Positions 11,881 to 24,408 of a DNA stretch of 64,000 nucleotides are shown one piece after another (the stretch's first letter is position 1; the number at the start of each line of letters is the position of its first letter). A model generated the notes under the pieces. The model had not been told where the DNA came from and did not search any database. It saw only the letters and a list, made by a program, of their open reading frames with translations. Both the position numbers and the translations under genes were made by a program. Source of the stretch: Phascolarctos cinereus (Eukaryota; Chordata; Mammalia; Diprotodontia; Phascolarctidae); NCBI RefSeq assembly GCF_002099425.1, contig NW_018344004.1, positions 5,633,501 through 5,697,500 of the forward strand, written 5' to 3'.

Positions 11881-12330
11881 GAGTACACAGGTGTGAGTTG
11901 AATATGAAGGGATGATATCTAAAATAGATGAACTTGAGAGGTGAAAGAGGAATGTACTGCAGAAAAGGGGAGGGAGAGGCAGAAGCAAGAAAAGGTTTTT
12001 TTTTCCCCCCCAGTGAAGGGAAGAGGAGAGAGATGAGGAGCAGTGAGTGAAGCCTACTGTCATCAGAATTAGCTCAAAGAGGGAATAACATGCACACTCA
12101 ATTGGGTGTATAGAAATCTATCTTACCCTACAGGAAAGTTGAAGGGGATGGGGATAAGTGAAGTGGATGTGATAGAAAGGAGGGCAGATTGGGGGAGGAG
12201 TAGTCAGAAGCAAAACACTTTTGAGGAGGGACAGGTTGAAAGGAGAGAGAGAATAGAATAAATGAGAGGATAAGATAGAAGTAAATATAGTTAGCAATAG
12301 TAAACTGTGAAAAAAATTTTAAAGCAATTT

Positions 12331-13040
12331 TTTCTGATAAAGGCCTCACTTGTCAGACATATAGAGAGCTAAGTCAAATTTATAAAACCATTTGTAGAAC
12401 AATTCCAGAACTGACAAATGATCAAAAGATATGAACAGTTTTCAGATGAAGTAATCAAAGCTATCTAAAGCCATATGAAAAAATTATCTAACTCACTATT
12501 TATTGGAGGAACACAAATTAAAATGATTCTGAGGTACTACCTCATACCTATTAGATTGACTAATTTTATAGCAGAGGAAAATGAGAAATATTGGAGAGAA
12601 TGTGGGAAAAATGAGACATTAATGTACTGTGTATTAATGCATGCAGTATGAACAGATTCAACCATTCTTTAGAGCAATTGGGAAATATGCCCCAAAGGCT
12701 ATAAAACCATACATACCATTTGAGCAATACCACCATTAGGTCTATATCCCAAAAGAGATTTAAAAAAATGGAAAAGGACCTATATGTACAAAAATGTTTA
12801 TAGCAGCTGATGGCAAAGAATTGGAAACTGAGGGGATGCAAATTAATTGAGGAATAGCTAAATATATTGTGGTATGTGATTATGAAGAAATACTATTGTG
12901 GTATTCTGATGGCAAAGAATTGGAAATTGAGAGGATACCCATCAGTTGAGGAATAGCTGAACATATTGTGGTATGTGATTATGAAAGAATACTATTATGG
13001 TATAAGAAAAGATGAACAGAATGCTCTGAGAAAAACCTGG
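12331..13040 (+). pseudogene. L1 ORF2 C-terminal remnant within HAL1
   Basis: 'ctgataaaggcctcacttgt' starts the DKGLISR-like block of L1 ORF2p. 'aattaaaatgattctgaggt' (QIKTTxRYH) and 'aggtctatatcccaaaagag' (LLGIYPK) follow. The reverse-transcriptase and upstream domains are missing; the spacer joins directly to this block near 12330. Contains a 99-bp internal tandem duplication. Frame is broken. Confidence 0.75.
12811..13007 (+). repeat. 99-bp tandem duplication in ORF2 remnant
   Basis: The block beginning 'tggcaaagaattggaaa' at 12811 repeats from 12910. The two copies differ at roughly a tenth of positions. In human L1 the matching segment ('AKTWNQPKCPTMIDW...') is single-copy. Confidence 0.8.
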
Positions 13041-13476
13041 AAAACTTACATGAGCTGTTGCAAAGTGAAATGTACTCTGAAGTAACAGAAATATTGTAAG
13101 ATGATCATCTGTGAATGAGTTAGATATTCTCAGCAATAAAATGACCCAAGATAACTCTGAAAGACTTACAATGAAAAATGCTGTCTATCCCCAGAGAGAG
13201 AACTGATGCTGTCTGAATACTGATTGAAACATACTTTTCACTTTTCTTTTTTTTTTTTTTGGAGGAGGGGGGTCTATATTTTCTTTCACAACATGACTGC
13301 TATGTAAATGTCTTGTATGTATGACCTATATCGAATTGCTTGGCTTCTCAATGAGGGACGCTGAGGAGAGTGGAAGGGAGATAATTTGTAACTCAAAAAT
13401 TTAAAAACCAATGTTAAAAATTATTTTTACATGTAACTAGGGAAAAATAAAATCCTTAAAATAAAATAGTTCCAGA

Positions 13477-13905
13477 GATAGGAAATCACTGCTACAAAGG
13501 CAGCCAATTTCACTGTTGTATAGCTCCAATAGACAGTTCTTTTAATTTAACCAAAATCTGCTTCCTTGAAATTCCCACCCATTGCTCCTTTTTCTTCCTT
13601 CTGGAGTTCAACGTAGCATGCCAAATTTGTTTTTCTGAATGACAAACCCTCAGACAATTAAAAAGAGTTATTTATTATGCCACCCCTAAGTCTTTTCCAG
13701 TGTAAAAATCCTGGATGACTCAAACCAATCCTCTTGGAGCACCTTATCATCCAGTGCCTATTCCATTTGATACAACTCAATTTGCCAGTGTTCTTATTAA
13801 AATGCATTCAGGACTGATCCCAAAACTTTAGATATGGGTTGACTGGGGCAGAGTACAGTGGAACCATCACCTTCTTCATTCTGGTAACTAAGGTTCTATT
13901 TTTCT
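13477..13905 (-). mobile_element. CR1/L3 LINE fragment, right part
   Basis: Antisense CR1/L3 phrases: 'ttcccacccattgctccttt' (13571), 'tatgccacccctaagtcttt' (13675) and 'ggcagagtacagtggaacca' (13848), in the order seen in amniote CR1/L3 consensus. Continues the fragment left of the HAL1 insertion. Confidence 0.65.
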
Positions 13906-14110
13906 GAAAAATACATTTTATTAATGAATTTTATTTTTCATTATTGAAATTCTCCCCCATACCTCTTGTCTCCCAAAGTTATATTATATACAAATTAAAG
14001 GAAAAAAGAGAAAGGAGAAAACACAAGTAGCAAAACTGATCAAATGTGTTCCTTCCACCTCTACAAAGAAGTGGGTGTATTGTTTTGCTTAGCCTCATGA
14101 TTATAACCCA
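13906..14110 (-). mobile_element. old L1 3'UTR-like fragment
   Basis: 'attttatttttcattattga' followed by a C/T-rich 'aattctcccccatacctc' and A-rich 'aaaggaaaaaagagaaagga' resemble the antisense L1 3'UTR seen at 1740-1930. Weak and highly diverged. Confidence 0.35.
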
Positions 14111-14997
14111 CTAAAGGCATATATCTGGTATATTTCCATCCCTTCTTTTATATTTTCTTGCAATTTGTTTTAGCTTTTGTTATAGCTTTCCCAATCAAGA
14201 ATGGAGTTTCTCCAACTCATTTAGAGAAGTTCAAGAAATATTGAGCAGTTTTGCTTTCTTTTTGGTTAATTTAAATATCACATTTCTTTCCCATCAATTA
14301 TCATCATACTACCTTCTCCAAAAAATGGATCTTTCTTTTCCTCTTGTTTCCCCTGTTATCTCCAGCATAGCTTAAAGAGTCCCAGAACTTTTCGGTGGGC
14401 AACATGAACTATGATTTTCTCACTCATAGCCAGTCCAACTCTACCATGCTCAAACAGTATCAGCCTTCTTAGAAACCACTGATACAGTCAGCACCCTGGC
14501 CAGGCATATGATGAGGCTGAAAAATACGAGCCAAGTGAACACTTTTAGGGGACAGTACCAAGAGAATTGCCCCTGAGCCAAGTTGTAAGCAATGTTATCT
14601 GCATGTGGAGGCAGTAGAAGAGCATGTGGGGTGAGGGAATTAAGAAGTACTATGAGTAGAACATTCCAATTGTGATTCTGGTTATCTATATCTCTATGAG
14701 TCTTGTGTGATTATTTTTAGCAGCTCCTTGTTACCTGTCAATCAGTCTTTTATGTGAAGGCTTTCCAGAGGCAGCATAAATATGCATCCCTGATTTAGTA
14801 TTTGCCTGAGACTATATTCCACCTACTTTGGTTGTAGTTTGGGAACCTAGAACCTAATTGGTGCTATTTATGCTGGAAGTCCACGTATCTTAACCACACA
14901 TTTTGGGAAACACCAAGCTATTTTGGTTGCAGAAAACAATTTTGGATGCAGGGTCATATGGTACATATTTTAAAAAGTGGATAATAATTCAAAATTG
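14111..14997. other. unassigned
   Basis: Slightly higher GC around 14400-14640. No repeat family or gene recognised; frames are short. Confidence 0.35.
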
Positions 14998-15005
14998 TTG
15001 ATGAC

Positions 15006-15267
15006 CCTATTGCTGTTGTTGAGTTCCTTTTCAGCTGTGTCTGAGTCTTTGTGATGCCTTTTTGGGTTTTCTTGTCAAAGATACTGGAGTGCTTTGCCAT
15101 TTTCTTCTCCAGCTCATTTTTCAGAGGACAAAAGTGAAGTAAACAAGGTTAAATGACTTGCCCAGGGTCACACAACTAATGAGTGTTTGAGGCTGGATTT
15201 GAACTCAGGAAGAGGAATCTTCCTGACTTCAAGCCCAGTATGCTATCCACTGTGCCAAGGACCTACC
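15006..15267 (-). mobile_element. Mar1-type SINE with TSD
   Basis: Minus-strand Mar1 structure: RTE-like tail at the left ('gctgttgttgagttcctttt', 'agatactggagtgctttgcc'), CORE block ('gacttgcccagggtcaca'), and the tRNA-like head complement ('ctatccactgtgcca'). Direct repeats TTGATGAC at 14998-15005 and 15268-15275 fit a target-site duplication. Complete and moderately diverged. Confidence 0.85.
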
Positions 15268-15275
15268 TTGATGAC

Positions 15276-15689
15276 TCAGTAATAGAGATAAATCTATCGT
15301 GAAATCTAATACTTCTTGGAACTAAGGTCATAAGGGAATGTAATAAAGGTTAAACCATGCTCCATGACTTTTGGTGAGGTTCCATAGCTCCTTGTACAGG
15401 CATGTACAAATATCACATGTACAATTGGCCAAATGAAGTAATTGCATATTAATTCCTTCATCAAGTTCCAATCTGGACTCCTCCCACATGAGATCTTTAT
15501 ATACTCTAATGACCTCCTTTCATCATTGTGTGAGCACCAGCATCTTTCAGTTGAAATATGGCAGCCAGTACTTATGACCTTTTAGTATGATTGAGAAATC
15601 CATTTCTCCCTTTGCTAATTCATCTAAGCCTACTATCTGGGACAATATAGCTGCTAGGTTACTTTTAATCACTAGAAATGCTCTCCCCT
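15276..15689. other. unassigned
   Basis: No repeat or gene recognised; may include the diverged 5' margin of the L2 that follows. Confidence 0.3.
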
Positions 15690-17450
15690 TCCTCATCTCA
15701 CATTACTCAGATGCCTCCTGTTACTATCTTTTCCTTCACCCTTCTCACATAATAAGATGTCCCTTCTTTACAAGGCAAATCCTTGTATTTACACAAGTGA
15801 TGTCATTATAACCTATGTCTTGCAGATTTCTACCTCTATCATCTCTGCTTTCTCACTTCTCTTTAAATCTCTCTCCATCTATTTGCTTCTTCCCTACAAA
15901 TGTGCCCATGTCTCCCTCATCCAAAGACAACAAAAACCTCACTTCATCTTTTTATTCCCAATAATTATGTTCCCATAATTCTCTTTTATTTTGTGTGACT
16001 AACCTCCTTATGATGCCATATATACCTTGTGCCTCCACTTCTTTTCCTCTAATTCTATTATTTACCTATAATCTGGATCCTGACTCTACCCTTCAGTTGA
16101 AATGTTCTCTCTAAAATTTTTAATGATCTTTTAGTCATCAAACCTAATGTACTTTTCTCAAACCTAATCCTTTCTGCCTTCTGAAGTTACTGATACTGTT
16201 AATCAACCTCTTCTCCTAGATACTCTTTTCTCTCTGGTTTTCTATGTTGTTTCTCTATCCTTGTTCTTTTTCTACCCATATGATCAATCCTCAGTCTTCC
16301 TTCCTGGTTCCTCATCCATGCCATTCCTGTGAACTGTGACAGCATCTAGAACTCTGTTCTTGTCTCTCTTTTATTCTCTCATTATATTGTTTTTGTGGTG
16401 ATCTCATCAGCTCTCATAGATTCAATGATCTTATCTCTACTGAAGACTCGCAAATCTACATATCCAGCCTTAACCTCTCTAATATTTTTCAGATTCATGA
16501 AGCAAACTGCTTGTCAGACACCTAGAACTGTATATTTCATAGATGTCTTAAAATTAACATGGACAAATTGAACTTTATTTTTCCTCCCAAGTTCTACCTT
16601 ATTCTGAACTTCAGTATAACTCTTGAGGAGTACCACCGTTATTCCAGTCAACCCAGCTCATAACCTAGATGTCATTCTTGACTTTTTATTCCCTTTCACA
16701 TTCCCATATCCATACTATTCCTGCAGCTTTTTGAGTATAGCTTCATAACATCACCCATCTATGATTGGTATAGGCCATAATCACCTCATACTTTGACTAT
16801 TGTAATAACCTTTTCCTTGTTCTCTTTACTTCAAGTCTATTCCCACTCCAATCCATCATTCACTCAGCTATCAAAGTGATCTTCCTAAAACAAAAGTCTG
16901 ACCATTTCACCCTTCTATTCAATAAACTCCAGTGGTTCAATATCACCTCTAGGATCAAATATTAAATCCTCTGGTGTTCAAAGCCTTCCATAACCTAATC
17001 ATTCCCTACATTTCCATTCTTCTTCCACCTTCCTCATTCCCATATATTCTTCTATGAAATGATACTGGCCTCTTTCTGTTCCTTGAACAAGTTTCATCAT
17101 TTGACTCTGGATATTTTCACTGATTGTCCCCAACATCTGGAATGCTCTTGTTCCTCATCTCTACCTCTTGATATTCCTGGTTTCCTCTAAGTCCCAGCTA
17201 AAATCATACTTTCTGTAAGGAGTGTTTCCTGTTCCTTCTTAGTGCTAATGCCTTCTTCTTATTAATTATCTCTAATTTATCCTGTATGTATTTTCTTTCT
17301 ATAAGGTTGTTTTCATGTTGTTTCCCCCATTAGAATGTGAGATTCTAAAGAAAAAAGAGCTGTCTTTTTCTTTTCTCTTTATCCCCAGAACTTAGCATAG
17401 AGTTTGGAACATTGAAGTTGTTTAGTAAATGCTTGTTAACTGATTGACAA
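15690..17450 (+). mobile_element. L2 LINE, about 1.8 kb with intact 3' end
   Basis: Sense L2: 'gtgcccatgtctccctcatc' (15902), RT-region coding phrase 'tgatactgttaatcaacctc' (16191, cf. FDTVDHPLL), 'ggtgatctcatcagctctca' (16398), 'gatgtcattcttgacttttt' (16669), 'gactattgtaataacctttt' (16796), 'tctctaccctcttgatattcc'-like text near 17160, and the 3' end 'cagaacttagcatagag' then 'tagtaaatgcttgttaactg' (17423). Pyrimidine-rich, 5' truncated and frame-broken. L2 has been inactive in therians for a very long time. Confidence 0.8.
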
Positions 17451-19139
17451 CAAATTGCTAGGGCATTTTGATGATGGTAATAGTGTTTTTACTGACTGGA
17501 GAACAGAAATGCCTATCTTATTTGCTGGACCAATATCACCTACTATTGATACCCCTCTAGATGATGATGTCACATTTCTATATCTACCTGGATTTCTAAT
17601 AACTCCTTATTTATTGCAATATGATCTCTTTCTTCCAAGGTTAAACAGTTTGAGTAGTAGGCAGTGGTTTCCAGGTTTAAGTTCACCTCATCTGTATCAA
17701 CCTTTTGTATAAAGGATGTTTCAGGAACTTCTCCAATTAATCTGTCTTCATAAATAATGCACTCTTAGGGATGCTATAAAAATGGTACTGAGAGAAGCTA
17801 CTTTTTCAAGGCCTGAAAAGCCGTTGTTGTACCAGTTCCCAATGGAATTTAGTTACTTTTTGTGAAATTTTATCAGTGATTTCAGGACTCTGGTATAAAT
17901 GCATATTAAAAATTCAAAATCTCTAGGAATCATAGGAAGGACTTCACTTTAGGAAGTTTCACTTAGTGATGTATGGCCTATATATATACTTTGGATGCAT
18001 AAATGATCTATTTCAGTGCTAAAACAAATTCTAATAATCTACCTGAGCCTAATGGAAAATGCTTTTCTCTAATTTGCAATGTAAGTAATAATGTCATAAC
18101 CTGCTTAAAATTTTATTTATGTGAAAAGTATCAGGGTGCAAAGATACTCAAATTTCATCCATTTTATAACAAATTAATCAAGAAGTTAAGCAAAGTCATT
18201 ATTAATTAAATTCTATAATGTTGCTGAAACATTGGGCAGCCAAGAAGGACATACCTCAGTATTCATAGTTTTCAATTTTTTTCTTATTCAAGATCATCTT
18301 TTATTTAACTGCAAGCTGAATCTCATGTGATTTTAAATATTCCAAAAATGAAGTTTATATGTGTTTATATTATAATTATTACCAAAAATGTCAGAAGTGA
18401 TATGTAGAGAATAGCAATTTTAGATCATTATTTTATCAAGCCCCTTGTAATCTCTATGTGGTCAAATACATTCCTTTCTTAGGGAGAATGAAAAAAGCCT
18501 TCAGTCATGATTAATACAGTAGGTGAATGCTTTATTTACATCTTCCTGATTGTATGTTCATGGGGCTTTTCTCTTTTGCTTATTTAAGGTTATATATCTC
18601 CCCACAGGGTAATGAGGAGTTTTATGATGCAGTTATATTCCTGGTAGGGTGACATTTGATCCATTCTCTTTTTATGAAACGTAGTAAGAGGTCCAGGTGC
18701 TCCAAAAAGAGTCTGGCCTTCATGGCCCTTCACTGTAGCAAGCAACCCAAGTAAAAGTTACTACCATGTCTCTAGTTCCAGCTGAAAAGACCTACATATT
18801 TCATTCATTCAATGTAATTTCTTTTAGAAATCTCTCAATTTTTTGCTATCAATTGTTTGTTTGACTAAGTCAAGTTATAGCTCTAATAATTTCACTAAGT
18901 ATCTTCACATCTTAACCTTCATTTTTCTAATCTGGTATTGATTTTACCTTGACTCTAAAATGAGTCCATCATTAAGTGGTCATTATTTGTCTTTTAAAAT
19001 ATAGCTAGTTATTTGTGTGAGTGATTTTGTTCTGTATAGGCCATGCCCAGAATACTCTGACTCTCTTCTTGAAGAAAATATTAATAACTTATTGGCATAA
19101 GTAATTCTGAAGAGTCTATGAGTACCTTTCTTTTGTTTA
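17451..19139. other. unassigned AT-rich DNA
   Basis: No recognised gene or repeat. A reading frame at 17455-17712 ends in unremarkable sequence and has no visible domain. Confidence 0.35.
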
Positions 19140-19395
19140 TGAATTGTGAATCATATTTTCCATTTTTTCCTCTTCTTCCTTTTGCCCATCTTTGCATTGA
19201 AGTTGCTAAGAACAAAGGTACATGTTGACATCATTTGGAAGAAGTCAATAGAATTATTCACAGAATTTTTTGACCTCTTCATGATACTCAGCAGATACTG
19301 ACACTTAAAACAATTATTTTCATGGTGAATTGTTTTTGCCTGCTTATATTTCTTATGGGCTATACAAGGCAATGTGAACAAGTATCCCATTAAAT
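19140..19395 (-). mobile_element. RTE-class LINE endonuclease fragment
   Basis: On the minus strand the segment 19390-19151 reads ...NSIDFFQMMSTCTFVLSNFNAKMGKR. The NFNAKMG motif corresponds to the GDFNAKxG motif of apurinic-like endonucleases in RTE/BovB and CR1 LINEs; the spacing to the upstream block looks RTE-like. Only a fragment; Gly-Asp of the motif is replaced by Ser-Asn. Could be CR1, but flanking text does not look like CR1. Confidence 0.45.
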
Positions 19396-20288
19396 TATAC
19401 CTTTTGTTGCCTTTATAAGTTAAAAAAAAAACTTTGCCAATTATTTTCTTTGTATCTGCTTGTACAGATTAGTCTTAAGTCTTGTGATTTTATTTATAGT
19501 AAAATTGTAATATTTTTACTTGGTTTGTTTCTTCTAGGCATGTCAACTTTGGACAAAACTGTCACATTGAAAATGCCAACAATTAAATTAATGTTTATAA
19601 ACAAACTAAATCAAATAAATTAAGACAATAAAGACTAAGGGTTGTATAGAAATCAATTCCAATAATAGTTCAGTGAAGGAAGAGATGAATTTGTACCAGA
19701 ATAATAAGAGTAGGCTTCATGAACAAAGGGTAGAATTTTAATTGGGGATTGAAAGGAACTATTGGAGGATTTGGATGGGCAGAGACAATTGATATGATAT
19801 TGAATGACAGAGATAACAGCCTGTTAGAATTTCAGTTGTGAGGACTAACATGAGCAAATGTATACAGATAGATGTGAACATGATGTATTTTAGAGGTTAT
19901 GCTCTAGAGAGTGACATAGGACAAATTAATATAAAAGTAGATTGTAAAGGTGCATAAGAGCGGCATAAACTATGTGTTCATTTCAAACTGGATTTAAGGG
20001 CTTACAATTTCTTCAAATTAAGGAAATAATTTTAAAGACTAATTTCCATTTTCTAGAATATAGATTCATGCTGCATGAGTTTGAAAACAATTTAACAACA
20101 AATAAATAATTTGGAACCTATAGCTCACATGAAAAGCATATGCTATAACTCTCCAGAATACTCTTCCCAGAATACTTTTCTACTTCATTTTGTATGTGCA
20201 TTTGGTTGGCAGGTTCTATATCAGGAAAAATATATAAGTATAGTGATAGAAGGTGGTTCACATATGAGGCAAAGAGATGGAAAGAAAG
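19396..20288. other. unassigned
   Basis: AT-rich sequence with no recognised family. Confidence 0.35.
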
Positions 20289-20294
20289 GAGAGA

Positions 20295-20363
<69 letters not shown>
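20289..20363. repeat. (GA)n microsatellite
   Basis: About 75 bp of nearly pure GA. The purine strand reads as alternating Arg-Glu in two frames, which creates long artefactual ORFs. Purine-pyrimidine mirror sequence of this kind can form triplex (H-DNA). Confidence 0.95.
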
Positions 20364-20365
<2 letters not shown>

Positions 20366-22589
20366 TTAGTTGGAGTTTTACTTTTTTTCTCTGTCAGACT
20401 CAGTAAGCTATCTATCTCATTTACAGAAAGCTTATGGCATAGAAGTGACTTGGGTTCTCAAAGGCTACATAGAAGCAGAGCACAAGCTCTGGCAAATTCT
20501 TCCATACTGGAAAGGTTTCAAAGATGACCATGGTGATAGATTATGTGGGTCTATCATTAAAGGCCTAAGTTTGGAGATTGGTCATTAGGACATGGTTTAT
20601 TTTGGTTACAATAATAGCTCTTGAAATTACCTACTTAGGTAGGGCAGGATTATATTCTGTTTAACAAGAGTTTCTCCATTAATGAAATTATAGGTCTTTT
20701 CACTTTTATTCTGTAACTCAGCACATTTCTATAAATGAATGTATGGAACCCAGCAAGATGCAGTAAGTGTGAAGCTTAGGAATCTTATCACTTCATTTGG
20801 TTCACGTTTGTTCTTTCTTCCTTTTTATGGAATTTTAGTGGCCTACTGCCAAGTCCTCAGAGTCCAAAAGAAATATCAAGCCTGGAAAATGTCAAAAACA
20901 ACAAACAAGGCAAGCTCAAAAACTTGTTTTCCAAGAGTATTCCTAAGGGCTTTGCTTTTACAACCTCTTCCTGATCTTTTGGCTGATTCACTAGACCATA
21001 GTCAGCAGAACTAATGAGTTGGTGTCGCTGACCAAGAGAAAAAGCCAGCTCATGAAAAGGATTAGCACTAACTCCCTGACAGAAGAAAACAATCGACTCA
21101 TTGGTCAAAATCCCTGGCAGTCCTCCCTTTCCCTTAGGCCCTTGGCTGCCACTATGTTAAAAGGCAAAACCTAGGACTGATGTGTAAGAAACAACCAATA
21201 AAGTGGTCCCATTAAAAACAACTTTTACTTTCTTCCTTTTTTCCCCCCAGCAAAACAAATATAAAATTAGCTCCAGCATTTCAGACCCCAAAGTTGTGTA
21301 ACCTAATGATACACTCAGATACAGAAGACATTTACTATCTTTCTGAAAGCTTTAAATAAACCCCTGATATAAACTTCCACTTTATAATAGATCAAGGTTT
21401 AAGTACTCCCACATCTTCAGGCTCTTTCAATGTAGCTGTCTTTTTTTTTGCTCCCACCATTATATTAGAGTCTTAAAATGTTAGAGCTTAGAGATCATCT
21501 AATCCAAACCCAGAACCTCATGCTTACTTACTTTAGGTTGTGCAATGTGCTATGCAGAATAAGGATTTTAGATATGCATTTAGTAATAAGTGCTTTTACA
21601 CAAGATGTGCAGATTTTTTAAAAAAAAAACTCAAATATATCCATCAATAAAATGAAGAATTTTTGAAAGTTACAGGAAAATACTTTGAAATAGAAAGTTT
21701 TGGTGAATACTAACTTTGTAACCAATTAATTATTCAACTTTGGAAATGTTGGTATGCTTTTAATTTCCATTTATTCATTTTTCAAAAGCATTTGTAACCC
21801 TGAATGCTAGATTTTAGATGAAACAAAATGCTTTTTTTGAAATTTGAAAATATTTATATACCATGTAAGAAAATAGAATATTTATAATTATAAGAATATT
21901 TATAATTATAATATAATTTATAATATAAATAATTTATATAAATAAACAAAAAAATGGTCCACCTATACAAGAATGCTATGTATGCACATATAGGGTTTTT
22001 TTTTTACTTTTATGGTCTTTCACTTTTTATTTGAGTGAGAAGAAGGATGCTTCTCTCATTCAGATTTTTTATGTTGTAAAAATTACCTGAAGGAGTATCC
22101 CTAGTAGTTAAATTGTAAGATGTCCCATGTGAAGTACATATAAGATCATTACAGATGGTAAAGAATACCACTGAATCTGAACAGAAATACTATTTTTCTT
22201 TTTCTTTAAAGGGTTCCAAGGTCAATGTGCCAGTACCACCTTCATGGAGATTCAGTCAATACCATGAGTTTTGATTCTTCTTGCAAAAAAAGAAAAGAAG
22301 CATATAGGTTTTAATTTTAGAGAGGAGGAGAATCTTCCAAAATTCCCTTCAATATTCTTTCAGCCTTGAGCCTACTATAATAAATTCCAGAGAGTGAATT
22401 GTAGACCTATAGTTTATGACCTAAATGGCTGCCACCTTTTCTATATGTATTATATATGAAGATTTTTCAGAAAGGTGACAATTTAGAACTGTTCTGCATC
22501 CTCCTCTGCACTATTGTTAGAAATTAACTGTTATTTGCCATATATATGTTTGATATATCCTTGAATTAATTAAATTGTAATGATGAGTC
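20364..22589. other. unassigned; AT-rich palindromic stretch
   Basis: 21860-21950 is almost pure A+T, with overlapping ATTTATAATTATA units that can fold back. 21470-21530 ('agagatcatctaatccaaac') resembles the antisense edge of CR1/L3 or MIR-type elements. The rest is not recognised. Confidence 0.35.
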
Positions 22590-22935
22590 CACTTTGGCAT
22601 TGGAAAGAGTGCTATACTTAATGTCAGGGGGTTTGGATTATGATTCTGGGTTGTATATCTATTAGGTAATATATTAATGATTTATCATAGGCAAATACCA
22701 TCTCTCTGCACTTCAAATAGCTCATTTGAAGAAACTCCCTCAGACACTTACTAGCTGTGTTTCCCTAGGCAAGTCACCTGACCTCTGTCTTCCTCAGTTT
22801 CTTCAACTGTAATAGGATATGAAGGATCAGCACCAATCTTGTATGATCTTTGTGAGGATCAAACTAAACGAGATTTATGATTTGCTTAGCACAGTGTCTG
22901 GTACAAAGTAGGTGTACACTAAAGTCTTGTTTCCT
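22590..22935 (+). mobile_element. MIR/Ther-type SINE, diverged
   Basis: A head-like block near 22597 ('ttggaaagagtgctatactt'), then at 22740 'cagacacttactagctgtgt', 'aggcaagtcacctgacctct' and the tail 'agcacagtgtctggtacaaa' (22889). The distance between head and CORE is longer than usual, so this may be two overlapping copies. Confidence 0.65.
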
Positions 22936-23959
22936 TTCTCATCTGTAAAGTGAGAATGACAAGACTAGACTATCTGTCTTATATATTATGAATGTGCTTT
23001 TGAAACTGTAAAGGAGTACTATTGTTATTATGATGAGAAACTATGGAAAAGGGGGAAATCTCAGCATGTTGAGCAATTAAAAATAGTGTGAGGAAGTTGT
23101 CAGAGTTGGCTACTTTTATGAAAAGATATGATCATTCATTGAACTGAAGAACTATCTGTAATCATTTCTGATATCAACAGGAGTCAGAAATAAAAATTTA
23201 GTGGGAGGTAGTGCAGGGAAACATTAAAAACCAGCAGAGAAAGCACTCAATTATTTGTCCTTATTTACAGGTGCTCTATTATTCTAAAACAAAAATCCAA
23301 GGAATCAAGTTTCATCTAAGAACTGATCTTAAAACTTATCCAGTAAAACGTTTTGTACAAATGGAGAAAGACATGGAATAATAGGTCAAAGGTGGGAAAC
23401 AAACAAACTTCCATGAAAATGTGTATGTAGTAAATTTCAGTGAAGATAAATAAAGTGACTTTAAAGTCAGTTCAAGTTGGTTTCAAGCCTATGGGAAGAA
23501 TCTTGGCAAACCAGACAAGGGGATAGCCTTTCTTATCTAAGGGAGCAAAAGGTAAAGCTAGCAGCAACAAGGAATAAGTATTATTGAGATCCCCATGCAC
23601 AGTGAAGGAAGAATTATAGTATCAGTGCAAACAAGAAGGACTGATGTCCATGGTAGGCTCCTCTGGATGTCAGATAGAGAATTCATTCTTCAAGTAATTC
23701 TCTTATTCACTCCTTTTCCTTACCCCCCAATCTGGAGATAAGTCTAAGAGTAGATGAGAATAAGAGGTCTACCAAACCAAATCTACCTTGGTTAAAAACT
23801 CAGGATTTTGGACTCCATTTTAAATTAAACAAGATTAGGGAAGACTGTATGGGGAGAAAAGCAAAATGAAACAAAACAAAAAAACTAATGAAGGACTGGC
23901 AATGAATCAGTTGGTGCAGTTAAGAATGATTAGAGAGGAAATCTATTTTCATTTTCATG
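22936..23959. other. unassigned
   Basis: No gene or repeat family recognised. Confidence 0.35.
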
Positions 23960-24217
23960 AAAGACTAGACCTATCCACTTCTAGTGTATACTGGGCATTT
24001 CAAACTTGATGTACTAAAGACATTCCAAACTCAACATTTCCAAAACTAGACTCATTATCTTTGCCTACAAACTATTCCTCCTCCAAAATTTTCCTATTTT
24101 TTGTCAAAGATACCACCATCCTTCTAGTCCCCCCTCTTAATAACCACATCAGTTACTTCAACTACTAATGTTTTTTTTCCCCCCCATGAACCCAGTATTG
24201 TCATATTGGATTACATA

Positions 24218-24285
<68 letters not shown>

Positions 24286-24408
24286 GTAATACTATACTAA
24301 TTAAATTAACATTTCATATCATATATAAATGTTATATGTCAACTTCCACAATATCTTTTATCTATGACTCCTCTCTACTTTCACAGCTACCACCCTGCTT
24401 TAGGCATA
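23960..24408 (+). mobile_element. L2 LINE, left part (split by L1/HAL1)
   Basis: Sense L2 phrases: 'catttccaaaactagactca' (24035, cf. MSKTEL), 'atcttttatctatgactcct' and 'agctaccaccctgctttagg' (24386). Homology resumes at 27544 after the inserted element. A (TG)n(TA)n tract lies within it. Confidence 0.75.
24222..24286. repeat. (TG)n(TA)n compound microsatellite
   Basis: About 21 TG units followed by about 10 TA units. It accounts for the Cys-Val-rich frame here. Confidence 0.95.

Larger units (their letters stand above)
9817..13469 (+). mobile_element. HAL1 (half-L1), apparently full length
   Basis: Begins at 'gagccaagatggtggag', the characteristic L1/HAL1 5' end, and ends in an A-rich tail at 13440-13468. 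Order: 5'UTR (9817-10650), ORF1 remnant (10651-11768), spacer (11769-12330), ORF2 C-terminal remnant (12331-about 13040), 3'UTR. Endonuclease and RT are absent. TTCCAGA at 9810-9816 and 13470-13476 is the likely target-site duplication, and it splits a CR1/L3 fragment. HAL1 elements are L1 derivatives that kept ORF1 and rely on L1 ORF2p in trans. The copy carries several frame breaks and looks inactive. Confidence 0.8.

Noticed and set aside
20111-20527. 138-codon plus-strand ORF
   Set aside because: Its core is the (GA)n tract read as Arg-Glu; flanks show no domain.
20739-21108. Overlapping 91- and 83-codon ORFs, possible exon
   Set aside because: Opposite-strand shadows without domain, splice context or known repeat; no support beyond chance.
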